Shown here piece after piece: positions 25,860 through 34,312 of a DNA stretch of 64,000 bases. The stretch is from positions 32,192 to 96,191 of the forward strand of contig JBKECQ010000021.1 in assembly GCA_047974845.1 (NCBI GenBank), written 5' to 3'. The number at the start of each line of letters is the position of its first letter. Positions within the stretch are counted from its first letter, which is position 1. This DNA is from Aminipila sp047974845 (GTDB taxonomy: Bacteria > Bacillota > Clostridia > Peptostreptococcales > Anaerovoracaceae). The translations under genes were made by a program, and so were the position numbers. The notes under the pieces were generated by a model. It ran no database searches, had not been told where the DNA came from, and worked only from the letters and a program-made list of their open reading frames with translations.

Positions 25860-26006
25860 ATGAAACAGCTTATTGTTCTAATCAGTATGATTATGTTGGG
25901 GATGTATATGTTTAATATTATTGTAGGGGATAATGAAAACTCAATAGGAACCTCCATGAAAGATATTTGGGCAAAAGGAATTGAAATAAGAACATATACA
26001 CCATAA
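25860..26006 (+). CDS. Small pilin-like protein 2 (MKQ-IVL leader)
   Basis: A 48-residue protein beginning MKQLIVLISMIMLGMYMF, followed by a short polar tail. ATG at 25860 is chosen because it aligns the leader with those of the neighbours; a longer frame from 25788 adds 24 polar residues and cannot be excluded, since AGGA lies directly against the 25860 ATG. Probably a paralogue of the gene at 25604. Unknown function. Confidence 0.5.
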   Translation: MKQLIVLISMIMLGMYMFNIIVGDNENSIGTSMKDIWAKGIEIRTYTP

Positions 26007-26025
26007 AAAAGTTTGGAGGCAACAG

Positions 26026-26430
26026 ATGAAACAGCTTATTGTTTTAATGGGTGTTTTACCAATTTTACTAATATGTATGTTACAAATCGGTTTGGATCAG
26101 AGGAACAGCCAAATAACATCAATTATACAAGCTTGTGTATATTCAGCTAAGGAAGAGGCTAAGCAGGATGGTTATTTTACAGCAGAAAATTGTGAAAGTA
26201 TAAAAAATAATATTTCTAAATTAACGGGAATAAGTAAAGATAAAATACATATTGAAACAGAAAATAAGAAAAAATATAGATATAAAAGTGGGGAAGATAA
26301 AATAATTAGATACAGAGTTGAGGTTCAAATTGACAATTTAATGGCGGCAAGTAGGGTATACGGCATATCAGATAAAGAAAATAGTTATAAATATGTTATT
26401 GATAGTTATACTGCTAGTGAGTATATTTAA
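26026..26430 (+). CDS. Pilin-like protein 3 (MKQ-IVL leader) with extracellular domain
   Basis: A 134-residue protein that starts MKQLIVLMGVLPILLICMLQ, a single N-terminal helix. A ~105-residue polar domain follows, containing an ENCESIKNNISKLTGISKDK segment and a basic strand region. This is the layout of TadE/TadF-type minor pseudopilins. GGAGG sits 8 bases before the ATG. It shares a near-identical first 21 bases of coding sequence with the two preceding small genes. Confidence 0.55.
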   Translation: MKQLIVLMGVLPILLICMLQIGLDQRNSQITSIIQACVYSAKEEAKQDGYFTAENCESIKNNISKLTGISKDKIHIETENKKKYRYKSGEDKIIRYRVEVQIDNLMAASRVYGISDKENSYKYVIDSYTASEYI

Positions 26431-26473
26431 AAATTTACAGTACAAGCATAGAAGTGATTTTGGCGGGTAAAAT

Positions 26474-26917
26474 ATGAAAGTATTTTTAACATTTCTAAGC
26501 CTATTTGTGTTAGGTATATGGTGTATAGTATTTCAAGGTGATTTAGGATCTTATAACCATGATAGCCTACTGCTAAAGGAAGCTGCACAGGAGTGTGCGG
26601 CAGGAGCGGCTACCTTTATAGATGAAAGAGAGTTTGCTCAAGGTCGAATAGTTTTTGACTATAATTCCGGTAAATTATACGTTGAGGATTATCTTGCATA
26701 CATAATAAAAAATTCAAAGACTTTGTCTGAGGGAAAAGTTACTTATAGTATTTCATTTGAAGATGAAATGCAAGGATTTCATGTAGCTAATGAAGAAAAA
26801 ATACCTGCTGTATTTGTAAAAATATCAGTGGGAAATTACACTTTCTTTAGACTACCTTTTTTCAAAGTTTCTAATTTAGAAAGAAGTGCAAGATATGAAT
26901 TACCCGAAAGAACCTAG
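26474..26917 (+). CDS. Small membrane-anchored protein of the Tad-like locus
   Basis: A 147-residue protein with an N-terminal helix (MKVFLTFLSLFVLGIWCIVF) and a ~125-residue exported domain with two Cys-free strands-rich segments and an AAQECAAGAATFIDEREF stretch just after the helix, as seen in pseudopilins. No family is recognised. GGCGGG lies upstream, and the 3' end overlaps the following gene by 23 bp. A minor-pilin role is inferred from context. Confidence 0.5.
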   Translation: MKVFLTFLSLFVLGIWCIVFQGDLGSYNHDSLLLKEAAQECAAGAATFIDEREFAQGRIVFDYNSGKLYVEDYLAYIIKNSKTLSEGKVTYSISFEDEMQGFHVANEEKIPAVFVKISVGNYTFFRLPFFKVSNLERSARYELPERT

Positions 26918-27851
26918 TAAAAAAGTTTTTATTAGGGCGACAGTTTGTGTAATTGTTGCCTTTTCAATTTTATGGATAAATGAAAAAAATATAGATAAAG
27001 AATCTGTATATAAACCTGAATATGACAGAATAGATTTAGATAGTATATTAGAAAAGGTTAGTGATGTAGGGAGTTTTGAAGGTGAAGAGGTTAATAAAAA
27101 TAATCCAATAAAGCTGACTGAAAATGACTATAAAGTATTGTTTGAACAAACGGGTTTAGGTCGTTCTGCCGTTGACTATATTTTAGAAAATGATAAAGAC
27201 TATATAAGTAGCATTAAGAACCGCCAAAAAATATTTTTTGACGGTTATCCCTATACTTGTGTTAAAATAGGACTGGTCACATACAATGAGAGAATGAGAG
27301 ATGTATACGGTAAAAAATTAAAAGGGTACAAATTGGTGGACTTACGCCCTGGTGATGTGTTAGTAAGTCTATCGACACATACTTTAGGATACAGGCATGG
27401 GCATTGTGGGATAGTTGTGGATGCTCCCAAGAAGGGTAAAGAGGCTAAAACATTGGAAGCTGTGTATTGGGGCGAGCCTACGGAATATCAGACAACCGGA
27501 AAATGGCGGTCTTGTCCTACCTTGGTACATCTAAGAATCTCTAAAGAATCGGCAGAATCCATGGGATATACTGTAGAAGAGTTAGGGAAACTTTTGGCAG
27601 AATGCGCTGAAAAGGATGGAGCGGATGTACAATATGCTCTTTTACCAGAGCTTTATAATAAGAATGAATCTGATGGAATGAAGCGAACTCATTGCTCGCA
27701 TTTAGTGTGGTATGTCTATAATAAGTTTGGATTTAATATTGACAGTGATGGAGGCGCTATCGTTACGCCTTACGATATTGCCGCAAGTGACCTTTTTGAT
27801 ATAGTGCAGATATATGGAGTTAATCCGAATTTTGGGAGGAACACAGAATGA
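26895..27851 (+). CDS. Membrane-anchored cysteine hydrolase, probably circularly permuted NlpC/P60
   Basis: A 318-residue protein with an N-terminal membrane anchor (~11-28) and an extracytoplasmic domain. DLRPGDVLVS with RHGHCGIVV (His168, His170) precedes a late THCSHLVWYVYNKFG segment (Cys267). The order His-first, Cys-last is that of permuted papain-like (YiiX/NlpC-P60-type) amidases. It probably acts on peptidoglycan to let the Tad-like machine cross the wall, which is inferred from context. The start is ATG 26895 within the preceding gene (a GTG at 26886 is an alternative), and its stop overlaps the cobT start as ATGA. Confidence 0.6.
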   Translation: MNYPKEPSKKVFIRATVCVIVAFSILWINEKNIDKESVYKPEYDRIDLDSILEKVSDVGSFEGEEVNKNNPIKLTENDYKVLFEQTGLGRSAVDYILENDKDYISSIKNRQKIFFDGYPYTCVKIGLVTYNERMRDVYGKKLKGYKLVDLRPGDVLVSLSTHTLGYRHGHCGIVVDAPKKGKEAKTLEAVYWGEPTEYQTTGKWRSCPTLVHLRISKESAESMGYTVEELGKLLAECAEKDGADVQYALLPELYNKNESDGMKRTHCSHLVWYVYNKFGFNIDSDGGAIVTPYDIAASDLFDIVQIYGVNPNFGRNTE

Positions 27852-28918
27852 GAACATTGGATGAAGTAATAGAGGGAATAAAAGGTGCTGATGAAGAGGC
27901 TATAAAGATGGCTCATGAGCGTATGGATAGTTTGATAAAACCACTGGGAAGCTTAGGAAAGCTTGAAGATATGGCTATAAAAATGGCAGGCATTACCGGA
28001 AAAATAAAGAACAGTGTTGATAAAAAATGCTCTATCGTAATGGTTGCGGACAATGGAGTTTGTGAAGAAGGTGTAGCAGGAACTCCCCAAGACATAACTC
28101 TTATTCAAGGAATGAATATGACAAAGGGCATTTGTGGAATGGGCGTTTTATCGGCACACGCAGGTGCAGATATAAAAGTTGTTGATGTTGGCATTATGTC
28201 TGATTATAATAACGATAAGGTTTACAATAGGAAAATAAAATATGGAACTGACAATTTTGCAAAGGGACCGGCAATGACCAGAGAAGAGGCTATTAAGGCC
28301 ATGGAAGTAGGAATTGAAATGGTCGGATTAGCTGTTTCTGAAGGGTATCAACTCATAGGAACAGGAGAAATGGGAATCGGCAATACCAGTTCAACAAGTG
28401 CAGTATTTATGGCTATTACAGGGGAAACTGCGGATAGAGCTGTAGGTAAGGGAGGCGGACTTACTGATGAGGCTCTTATACATAAGAAGAAAGTAATTGA
28501 AGAGGCTATAAAGCTAAATAAACCTAACCCAAAAGATCCAATAGATGTGGTGGCAAAGGTTGGTGGTCTTGATATAGCAGGGCTTGCAGGCTGTTTCTTA
28601 GGTGCGGCATACTATAGAGTTCCAATTATGATAGATGGAGTTATTTCAGCACTTTCAGCTTATGTTGCCGCTCAATTAAATCCACTAGTAAAAGATTTTA
28701 TATTTTCAAGTCATAAGTCAAAGGAACCTGTATATGATCTTATTTTTGATGAGCTGGGAATGTCCCCAATACTGGATATGAATATGAGGCTGGGGGAGGG
28801 CACAGGGTGTGCTATAACTTTCCATATTTTATCGGCAGCTTGTGCTATGATGAATAACATGGCAACCTTTGATGACATAAAATACGATGAATCATATAGA
28901 GTTGATATTAGAAAATAA
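27848..28918 (+). CDS. cobT: Nicotinate-nucleotide-dimethylbenzimidazole phosphoribosyltransferase
   Basis: CobT transfers phosphoribose from nicotinate mononucleotide to a lower-ligand base such as dimethylbenzimidazole in cobamide nucleotide-loop assembly. The 356-residue length is normal. Family motifs include MDSLIKPLGSLGKLEDMA, GTPQDIT, GTGEMGIGNTSS, and RLGEGTGCA, which holds the catalytic Glu, near the C-terminus. No other cobalamin genes are nearby, so it may serve salvage or base exchange. It overlaps the hydrolase stop by 4 bp, so it is translated with the end of the Tad-like operon despite an unrelated function. Confidence 0.95.
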   Translation: MRTLDEVIEGIKGADEEAIKMAHERMDSLIKPLGSLGKLEDMAIKMAGITGKIKNSVDKKCSIVMVADNGVCEEGVAGTPQDITLIQGMNMTKGICGMGVLSAHAGADIKVVDVGIMSDYNNDKVYNRKIKYGTDNFAKGPAMTREEAIKAMEVGIEMVGLAVSEGYQLIGTGEMGIGNTSSTSAVFMAITGETADRAVGKGGGLTDEALIHKKKVIEEAIKLNKPNPKDPIDVVAKVGGLDIAGLAGCFLGAAYYRVPIMIDGVISALSAYVAAQLNPLVKDFIFSSHKSKEPVYDLIFDELGMSPILDMNMRLGEGTGCAITFHILSAACAMMNNMATFDDIKYDESYRVDIRK

Positions 28919-28942
28919 CTATTGGAAAATCTGTTGTTTTGC

Positions 28943-28971
28943 TTGAAACAAAGCCAGCGATATGATATAGT
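28943..28971 (+). promoter_or_regulatory. Predicted promoter of the thrS T-box transcript
   Basis: TTGAAA (28943-28948) and TATAGT (28966-28971) with a 17-bp spacer lie just upstream of the T-box leader. Confidence 0.55.
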
Positions 28972-28994
28972 AAATAATAGTTTAATATTTTTAA

Positions 28995-29246
28995 AGCGTT
29001 GATGAGAAGAGTAGAATGGGAAAAATTTGCAGAGAGAAGTCGGTTGCTGTAAAGACTTTAATTGGAACTGTTTGAAAACTACCTCGGAGTGACCCCAATC
29101 CGGTCCGGTGATACCGTTATAATCAAAAAGAGTGGTTTTGCAATGTTATATGTATTATATGACTTTTGCATAGCAAATAGGGTGGAACCGCGAGAATGAT
29201 TACTCGTCCCTTTCTGCATTTTATTGCAGGAAGGGATTTTTTGTTT
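28995..29246 (+). ncRNA. T-box leader controlling thrS
   Basis: A tRNA-sensing leader. The invariant T-box sequence AGGGTGGAACCGCG is at 29179-29192. It is followed by a terminator hairpin TCCCTTTCTGCA/TGCAGGAAGGGA (29207-29236) with a T-run; the T-box can form the competing antiterminator. Stem I begins around 28996, with the AGAGAG and GTCGGTTGCTG elements near 29030-29050. ACC triplets in the Stem I region could be the threonine specifier codon, but I cannot fold the RNA to prove which one. Uncharged tRNA-Thr is expected to induce thrS. Confidence 0.92.
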
Positions 29247-29289
29247 TTAAAAGACTTATTTAGATTTATATAATAAAGGAGAAACTAAA

Positions 29290-31035
29290 ATGGCAAAAGA
29301 AAAAATTAACTTTGAAGATGAACAAGTAAGACATAATTTTAGACATACATCTTCACATATTCTTGCTCAGGCAGTTAAAAAATTATGGCCTGAAGCAAAG
29401 TTAGCAATTGGACCTGCAATTGACAATGGATTTTACTATGACTTTGATTTAGAATACAAATTTACAGAGGCAGACTTTTTAAAGATTCAAAAAGAAATGA
29501 AGAAGATTGTTCAAGCAAATTATCCTCTTGAAAGATTTGAACTTCCAAGAGCTGAAGCTTTAAAATTAATGCAGGATGCTGATGAACCTTATAAGGTTGA
29601 ACTTATCAAAGATCTTCCGGAAGATGCGATTATTTCATTCTATAAGCAGGGTGATTTTGTGGATCTTTGTGCAGGACCACACATGGAGACTACAGGTGCA
29701 ATCAAGGCATTTAAGATTATGAGTGTTGCAGGAGCATATTGGAGAGGCGACTCAAATAAAAAGATGCTACAGAGATTGTATGCAACATCATTCCCAACAC
29801 AGGAGGAACTTGATGAGTATGTAAACAGAATGGAAGAAGCAAAGAAAAGGGACCACAGAAAAATAGGTAAGGAAATGGATTTATTCGCTATCTATGAAGA
29901 AGGTCCGGGATTCCCATTCTTTATGCCAAAAGGAATGATAATCAGAAATGAACTTGAATATTTCTGGAGAACAGAACACAGAAAGAGGGGATATGAGGAA
30001 ATAAAGACACCTCTTATTCTAAACGAGCAGTTATGGAGAACATCCGGTCACTGGGATCATTATAAAGACAATATGTACTTTACTAAGATAGATGAAGAGG
30101 ATTTTGCTATTAAGCCGATGAACTGTCCGGGATCTATGTTGGCATATAAGAGAAAAATGTATTCATATAGAGATTTTCCAATTAGAATGGGTGAATTAGG
30201 TCAGGTTCACAGACATGAGCTTTCAGGAGCGCTTCATGGACTTATGAGAGTTAGAACATTTACTCAAGATGATGCTCATATCTTCATGCTTCCGGAGCAA
30301 ATTAAAGATGAAATCATCGGAGTAGTAAAGTTTATTGATGATGTTTATACTATGTTTGGTTTTAAATATCATATTGAACTTTCAACTAGACCGGAAGATT
30401 CAATGGGTACAGATGAGGAATGGAATCTTGCAGAATCTGCGTTAAAGGAAGCTATGGAACAGGTTGGAGTTTCTTATGTTGTTAATGAAGGCGACGGAGC
30501 GTTCTACGGTCCAAAACTTGACTTCCATTTAGAAGATTCAATAGGAAGAACATGGCAATGTGGAACTATTCAGCTTGATATGCAGATGCCACAGAGATTT
30601 GACCTAACATATGTTGGTGCAGATGGTGAAAAGCATAGACCTGTTATGATTCATAGAGTAATTTTTGGTTCTATTGAAAGATTTATAGGAATTCTTACAG
30701 AACATTTTGCCGGTAAGTTCCCTCTATGGATTGCACCGGTTCAGGTAAAATTACTGACTGTAACTGAAAAATTTGCAGATTATGCAAAGGAAGTTGGAAA
30801 GCTTCTTGAAGATGCAGGTATAAGAGTAGAAGTAGACATTAGAAATGAAAAAATTGGATATAAGTTGAGAGAAGCTAGAAATGAAAGAGTTTCTTATATA
30901 GGTATTATAGGTGAAAGAGAAGTTGAAGCAAGAGCTCTTACAGTTCGTTCAAATAAAGAGGGAGAACTTGGAGAAATTGCTGTAGATGAGTTCATCAAAA
31001 AACTTATAAATGAAATAGAAACAAAAGCAATGTAA
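29290..31035 (+). CDS. thrS: Threonine-tRNA ligase lacking the TGS domain
   Basis: ThrS charges tRNA-Thr. The 581-residue protein starts directly in the editing (tRNA_SAD) domain, with HTSSHILAQA near residue 19 and CAGPHMETTG near 134. The class II catalytic core follows (MNCPGSM, MRVRTFTQDDAHIF and motif 3 GSIERFIGIL) and then the anticodon-binding domain. The usual N-terminal TGS domain (~60 residues) is absent, as in some clostridial ThrS. The start at 29290 has AAGGAGA upstream and no open extension, so this is not a misplaced start. Controlled by the T-box directly upstream. Confidence 0.95.
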   Translation: MAKEKINFEDEQVRHNFRHTSSHILAQAVKKLWPEAKLAIGPAIDNGFYYDFDLEYKFTEADFLKIQKEMKKIVQANYPLERFELPRAEALKLMQDADEPYKVELIKDLPEDAIISFYKQGDFVDLCAGPHMETTGAIKAFKIMSVAGAYWRGDSNKKMLQRLYATSFPTQEELDEYVNRMEEAKKRDHRKIGKEMDLFAIYEEGPGFPFFMPKGMIIRNELEYFWRTEHRKRGYEEIKTPLILNEQLWRTSGHWDHYKDNMYFTKIDEEDFAIKPMNCPGSMLAYKRKMYSYRDFPIRMGELGQVHRHELSGALHGLMRVRTFTQDDAHIFMLPEQIKDEIIGVVKFIDDVYTMFGFKYHIELSTRPEDSMGTDEEWNLAESALKEAMEQVGVSYVVNEGDGAFYGPKLDFHLEDSIGRTWQCGTIQLDMQMPQRFDLTYVGADGEKHRPVMIHRVIFGSIERFIGILTEHFAGKFPLWIAPVQVKLLTVTEKFADYAKEVGKLLEDAGIRVEVDIRNEKIGYKLREARNERVSYIGIIGEREVEARALTVRSNKEGELGEIAVDEFIKKLINEIETKAM

Positions 31036-31053
31036 TAATCCAATATAATAGAT

Positions 31054-31124
31054 AAATGTAACAACTAAATATAATTAAATATAATAATCAATTATAATGA
31101 TCAAATGTAACAACTAAATATAAT
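31054..31124. repeat. 22-bp direct repeat in the thrS 3' region
   Basis: AAATGTAACAACTAAATATAAT occurs at 31054-31075 and again at 31103-31124, spaced by 49 bp, in AT-rich spacer DNA. Confidence 0.7.
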
Positions 31125-31134
31125 GATCATATGA

Positions 31135-31174
31135 ACCCCCTAAGTTATATTAAAATATGCTTAGGGGGTTTTAA
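31135..31174 (+). terminator. Rho-independent terminator after thrS
   Basis: ACCCCCTAAG pairs with CTTAGGGGGT around an AT-rich loop, followed by TTTAATATTT. Confidence 0.75.
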
Positions 31175-31224
31175 TATTTAAGTACATAATAAAAATCGGT
31201 GAGTGCCAAAGGAAAAGGTACAAA

Positions 31225-31905
31225 TTAATCAACAGGTGTTAATTCTGCGTATTTGCCTACAACTAGATACATCAATGTACTCCAAGTGAGGCATCCTGCT
31301 ATTCCATCAGAAAAAAGATCTTGTTGAATTTGAAAGGATTTAACTGCATTTGTAGTTGTTACTCCAAAAATTCCGTCTAGCCCTCCTGTAGTATAACCGA
31401 GGTGGTTTAACGCATCTTGAAGTATGAGAACGTACGAACCTATAGAGCCTTGACGTAATACGGGGTATCCACCCGATGCGCAAGCGGGGGTTCCGCGTCT
31501 TCTATCAAGATGAACCCATGTAGGGCTTATAGATACAGGTTCAACATATCCCCATAAACCGGAATTATAGGCTAGATTTCTCATGGAAGCCCTTTGGATA
31601 TTAGTAAGATTTTGTGCTACATCAAAGGCAACACCCGCATAATGCTGTGATTGCTGCCCATGGCCTCCTTCGTACGGCCGTTTGAATGCGAATCCAATAT
31701 AAATTGGCTCCCCATACATAAACCTGAAGCTATTCCATGCTTGCATAGCTCTTTTCTCAGTCCATAATAAATCACTTTTACTTGAGCCCCTAAATTCACT
31801 GACGGTAAGAGTGTTTCCAGTATTGTAAGGCATCGACTCAGATTCACCACGGTAATATGTTTCCATTCTATTTTCATCGTTGTTATAAACTTTTATTGTA
31901 GCCAT
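31225..31905 (-). CDS. M15-like peptidase with a C-terminal peptidoglycan-binding domain
   Basis: A 226-residue protein without a signal peptide. Residues ~40-140 resemble the M15A/VanY-like zinc peptidase fold: QHYAGVAFD (the HxxxxxxD zinc motif) and WVHLDRR (third zinc His). Residues ~155-220 form a PG_binding_1 repeat with LDGIFGVTTTNAVKSFQ. It should cleave peptide stems in peptidoglycan. The lack of a secretion signal together with the neighbouring SleC-like gene suggests a spore-coat or cortex role. GAGGAGG precedes the ATG, and the gene lies 15 bp behind the SleC-like gene on the same strand. Confidence 0.8.
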   Translation of the reverse strand: MATIKVYNNDENRMETYYRGESESMPYNTGNTLTVSEFRGSSKSDLLWTEKRAMQAWNSFRFMYGEPIYIGFAFKRPYEGGHGQQSQHYAGVAFDVAQNLTNIQRASMRNLAYNSGLWGYVEPVSISPTWVHLDRRRGTPACASGGYPVLRQGSIGSYVLILQDALNHLGYTTGGLDGIFGVTTTNAVKSFQIQQDLFSDGIAGCLTWSTLMYLVVGKYAELTPVD

Positions 31906-31920
31906 GTTATTTATCCTCCT

Positions 31921-34032
31921 CTACAGTATTGTATTACGCTTATCTATAATGGCATACCAAGTCTCACTATCAATAATTCCGGTTTCGTTTAGACCGAATA
32001 GTTTTTGAAAAGCTAAAACCGCATTTTCTGTGTTTTCGCTGAATACACCATCTACAATAACTTTAGGTAAAGTAGGGTACGGCTCTTGTAACTCAGATAA
32101 AAAGTTTTGCATAAGCCTTACATCTTGACCTTGAGAGCCAATTGCTAAAGGAATTCCCGGAAAAACTAAGGAAGCAGATTCATAACCGGTTACTATCAAA
32201 TAAACTTCAACAATTTTATCCCATGTAACCGGACCGATAATCCCATCTGGCTCAATAAAGTTAAGTTTTTGGAAAGCTACTACTGCGTTTTTGGTTTCTT
32301 CACCAAATACACCATCTACAGTAATGATAGGGATTGCCGGATATATAGTTCCAATTGTATTTAGATAAGCTTGCATTGTTATTACATTTGCACCGGTAGA
32401 ACCATATGAAAGAGGTGAGCCGGGATATTCGGGAGCATTGTTTGCAGGCTGACTTGGAGCCGGAGGTTTTAATACATTTTCCTGAATACCATAATATACT
32501 GCATATAATTTATTCCAAGTTTCTGCGCCTACTACGCCGTCAGGATAAAGATCAAATGTTTTTTGAAACTCTATAACAGCATTTGCAGTATAAGGACCGT
32601 AATACCCGTCTTGTATTTCACCTATGACGGAAGGGTAATATATGGATATGTAACTAAGAAGGAATTGAACTTCAATAACGTCAGGACCCCTTGAACCTAT
32701 GGATAGAACTACATTTGGAGGATATTGACCAATGGAGATTCTTAAACCCTCACTATCCAATTCAGCAAGTCGTGTTACAGACATAAATATAAATGTTATT
32801 TTGTTCCAAGTGGCTCTGCCTATTACACCGTCTGCTGTCATATTAAAGGTTCGTTGAAATACACGGACGGCTTCGGCAGTATCTGCACCAAAAATACCAT
32901 TTGGATTTGATATTTGACGAATCAATGGGTAGTTAACACTTATTCTGTTTAAATAATCCTGCATTCGTTTTACAGGCTCTCCTTGGCTTCCAAGAGAAAG
33001 AGGGTATCCGGGGTAGGATTCAATGATGCCCTCTATTATTTCTGCCATTTCCAGTAGGAGATCATCAGTGTAGTAGTATCTCAAAATTTCTAGGGGTGAT
33101 TTCCCTTGGTTTGCAAGTGTGACAGTACCCCATTGTGACAACCCGTTACAGGTTACTGTTGTGCCATTACAAAACTGTGTGAAAAAAGGATTCTCCAAAC
33201 CTATTCTGCTTGCATAAATATTAAATAAATAATCTACTATTACGCTAATGTTCTCGAAAACAGGACCGCCCTCTCTATAGCTCATATCATAACTTGTTGA
33301 GTTTGTTATATCAAAATTAAAACCTCTGCTTCTATACCATTCCGTGTAAATGCGGTTTAAAGCGAAGGTTACAATAGCATTGGTATTTGCCTCAAGAGAA
33401 GCAAGGGGCCATGTAGAATAAATTTCACTTGAAACAACATTTTTTATGTAATCTATAAATTTTACCGTTAAATTTCTGGCGGAGGCATTTGCAGGAGTGC
33501 CAAGATGTACAGTAATATATTCAGGAATATACACTCCACGGGGTGCAATAGGAAGAATTAATTTAACGATGTTTTCTTCTCGGTTATCATGCAGAGTTAA
33601 TTCTGTCTTGTACTGATAAGTGCTAATACTTAACTGATCCTGCCTATCAGGTGCAGTATCTAGTAAGGCCAACGGCGCTATGTCTAGATATTCATCTGTA
33701 ATAGAATCTTCTTCATCTAAAAGGGGTTGCATATTCTCAATCATAATTGTTGTTTGCGTATCTACGATTGGAACGTTGCTAATACGTTTTGTTATATAAC
33801 CTGCGCATTTTATTGTCATATCATAAACAGAGTATGCAGGTTTATTATACTGGGAATTTAGAGTCAGCCGTATGCTGGGAGCTGATAAACTGACTGTTTT
33901 GGAATCACCGTTAATATCTGTAGTTAATCGATAATAAACTCTGGAAAGTGTAGCAATTTCTATGCTGGCACCGGATATAGGCAAGGCATCATTTGCCGTA
34001 TGTACCTGCACTTTTAAATAGCCTAACCCCAT
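31921..34032 (-). CDS. SleC-like spore cortex-lytic protein with four peptidoglycan-binding repeats
   Basis: A 703-residue protein. Residues ~1-100 form a beta-rich prodomain-like segment (GYLKVQVHTANDALPISGAS), and ~150-320 a SpoIID-like/SleC core (YIPEYITVHLG, VSSEIYSTWPLASLEANT, NRIYTEWYRSRGFNFDIT). Four PG_binding_1 repeats follow, starting near residues 346, 449, 547 and 634, each with an LGSQG-type strand, a D(G)xFG turn and a GxxTW end. SleC hydrolyses cortex peptidoglycan during germination of clostridial spores. SleC as I recall it has a single C-terminal wall-binding domain, so four repeats are unusual. No classical signal peptide. AAGGTG precedes the start. Confidence 0.78.
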   Translation of the reverse strand: MGLGYLKVQVHTANDALPISGASIEIATLSRVYYRLTTDINGDSKTVSLSAPSIRLTLNSQYNKPAYSVYDMTIKCAGYITKRISNVPIVDTQTTIMIENMQPLLDEEDSITDEYLDIAPLALLDTAPDRQDQLSISTYQYKTELTLHDNREENIVKLILPIAPRGVYIPEYITVHLGTPANASARNLTVKFIDYIKNVVSSEIYSTWPLASLEANTNAIVTFALNRIYTEWYRSRGFNFDITNSTSYDMSYREGGPVFENISVIVDYLFNIYASRIGLENPFFTQFCNGTTVTCNGLSQWGTVTLANQGKSPLEILRYYYTDDLLLEMAEIIEGIIESYPGYPLSLGSQGEPVKRMQDYLNRISVNYPLIRQISNPNGIFGADTAEAVRVFQRTFNMTADGVIGRATWNKITFIFMSVTRLAELDSEGLRISIGQYPPNVVLSIGSRGPDVIEVQFLLSYISIYYPSVIGEIQDGYYGPYTANAVIEFQKTFDLYPDGVVGAETWNKLYAVYYGIQENVLKPPAPSQPANNAPEYPGSPLSYGSTGANVITMQAYLNTIGTIYPAIPIITVDGVFGEETKNAVVAFQKLNFIEPDGIIGPVTWDKIVEVYLIVTGYESASLVFPGIPLAIGSQGQDVRLMQNFLSELQEPYPTLPKVIVDGVFSENTENAVLAFQKLFGLNETGIIDSETWYAIIDKRNTIL

Positions 34033-34199
34033 TTTTTCACCTTACCCCTCGTTATAGAATAACCAAATTTTAAGCTTAAATAATTTAATAACATCTAATC
34101 ACCTCAATTTAAAAATATAATATAATATATGTAAGCCTTTAATTGTTGTGATGGTTTTGGGATATAGATAATAGAACAGATAAGAATAAAATAAATTTT

Positions 34200-34277
34200 A
34201 ATAAAAAACGAGCATAGATGAAAATTTTTAGTATAAGCCTCTAAGCTTGTAAAAAAATAGTTTTCATATATACTCGT
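34200..34277 (-). terminator. Terminator of the PHP/hydrogenase-sensor operon (minus strand)
   Basis: A long imperfect palindrome: 34208-34224 pairs with 34261-34277 at 15 of 17 positions. On the minus strand it is followed by TTTTTTATT. It lies downstream of the PHP gene. The rest of the 280-bp gap 34033-34312 is AT-rich and should hold the SleC-like promoter; I see nothing else. Confidence 0.65.
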
Positions 34278-34312
34278 CTGCATTTGTAATTGTATTTGTA
34301 TTTTATTTAGTT

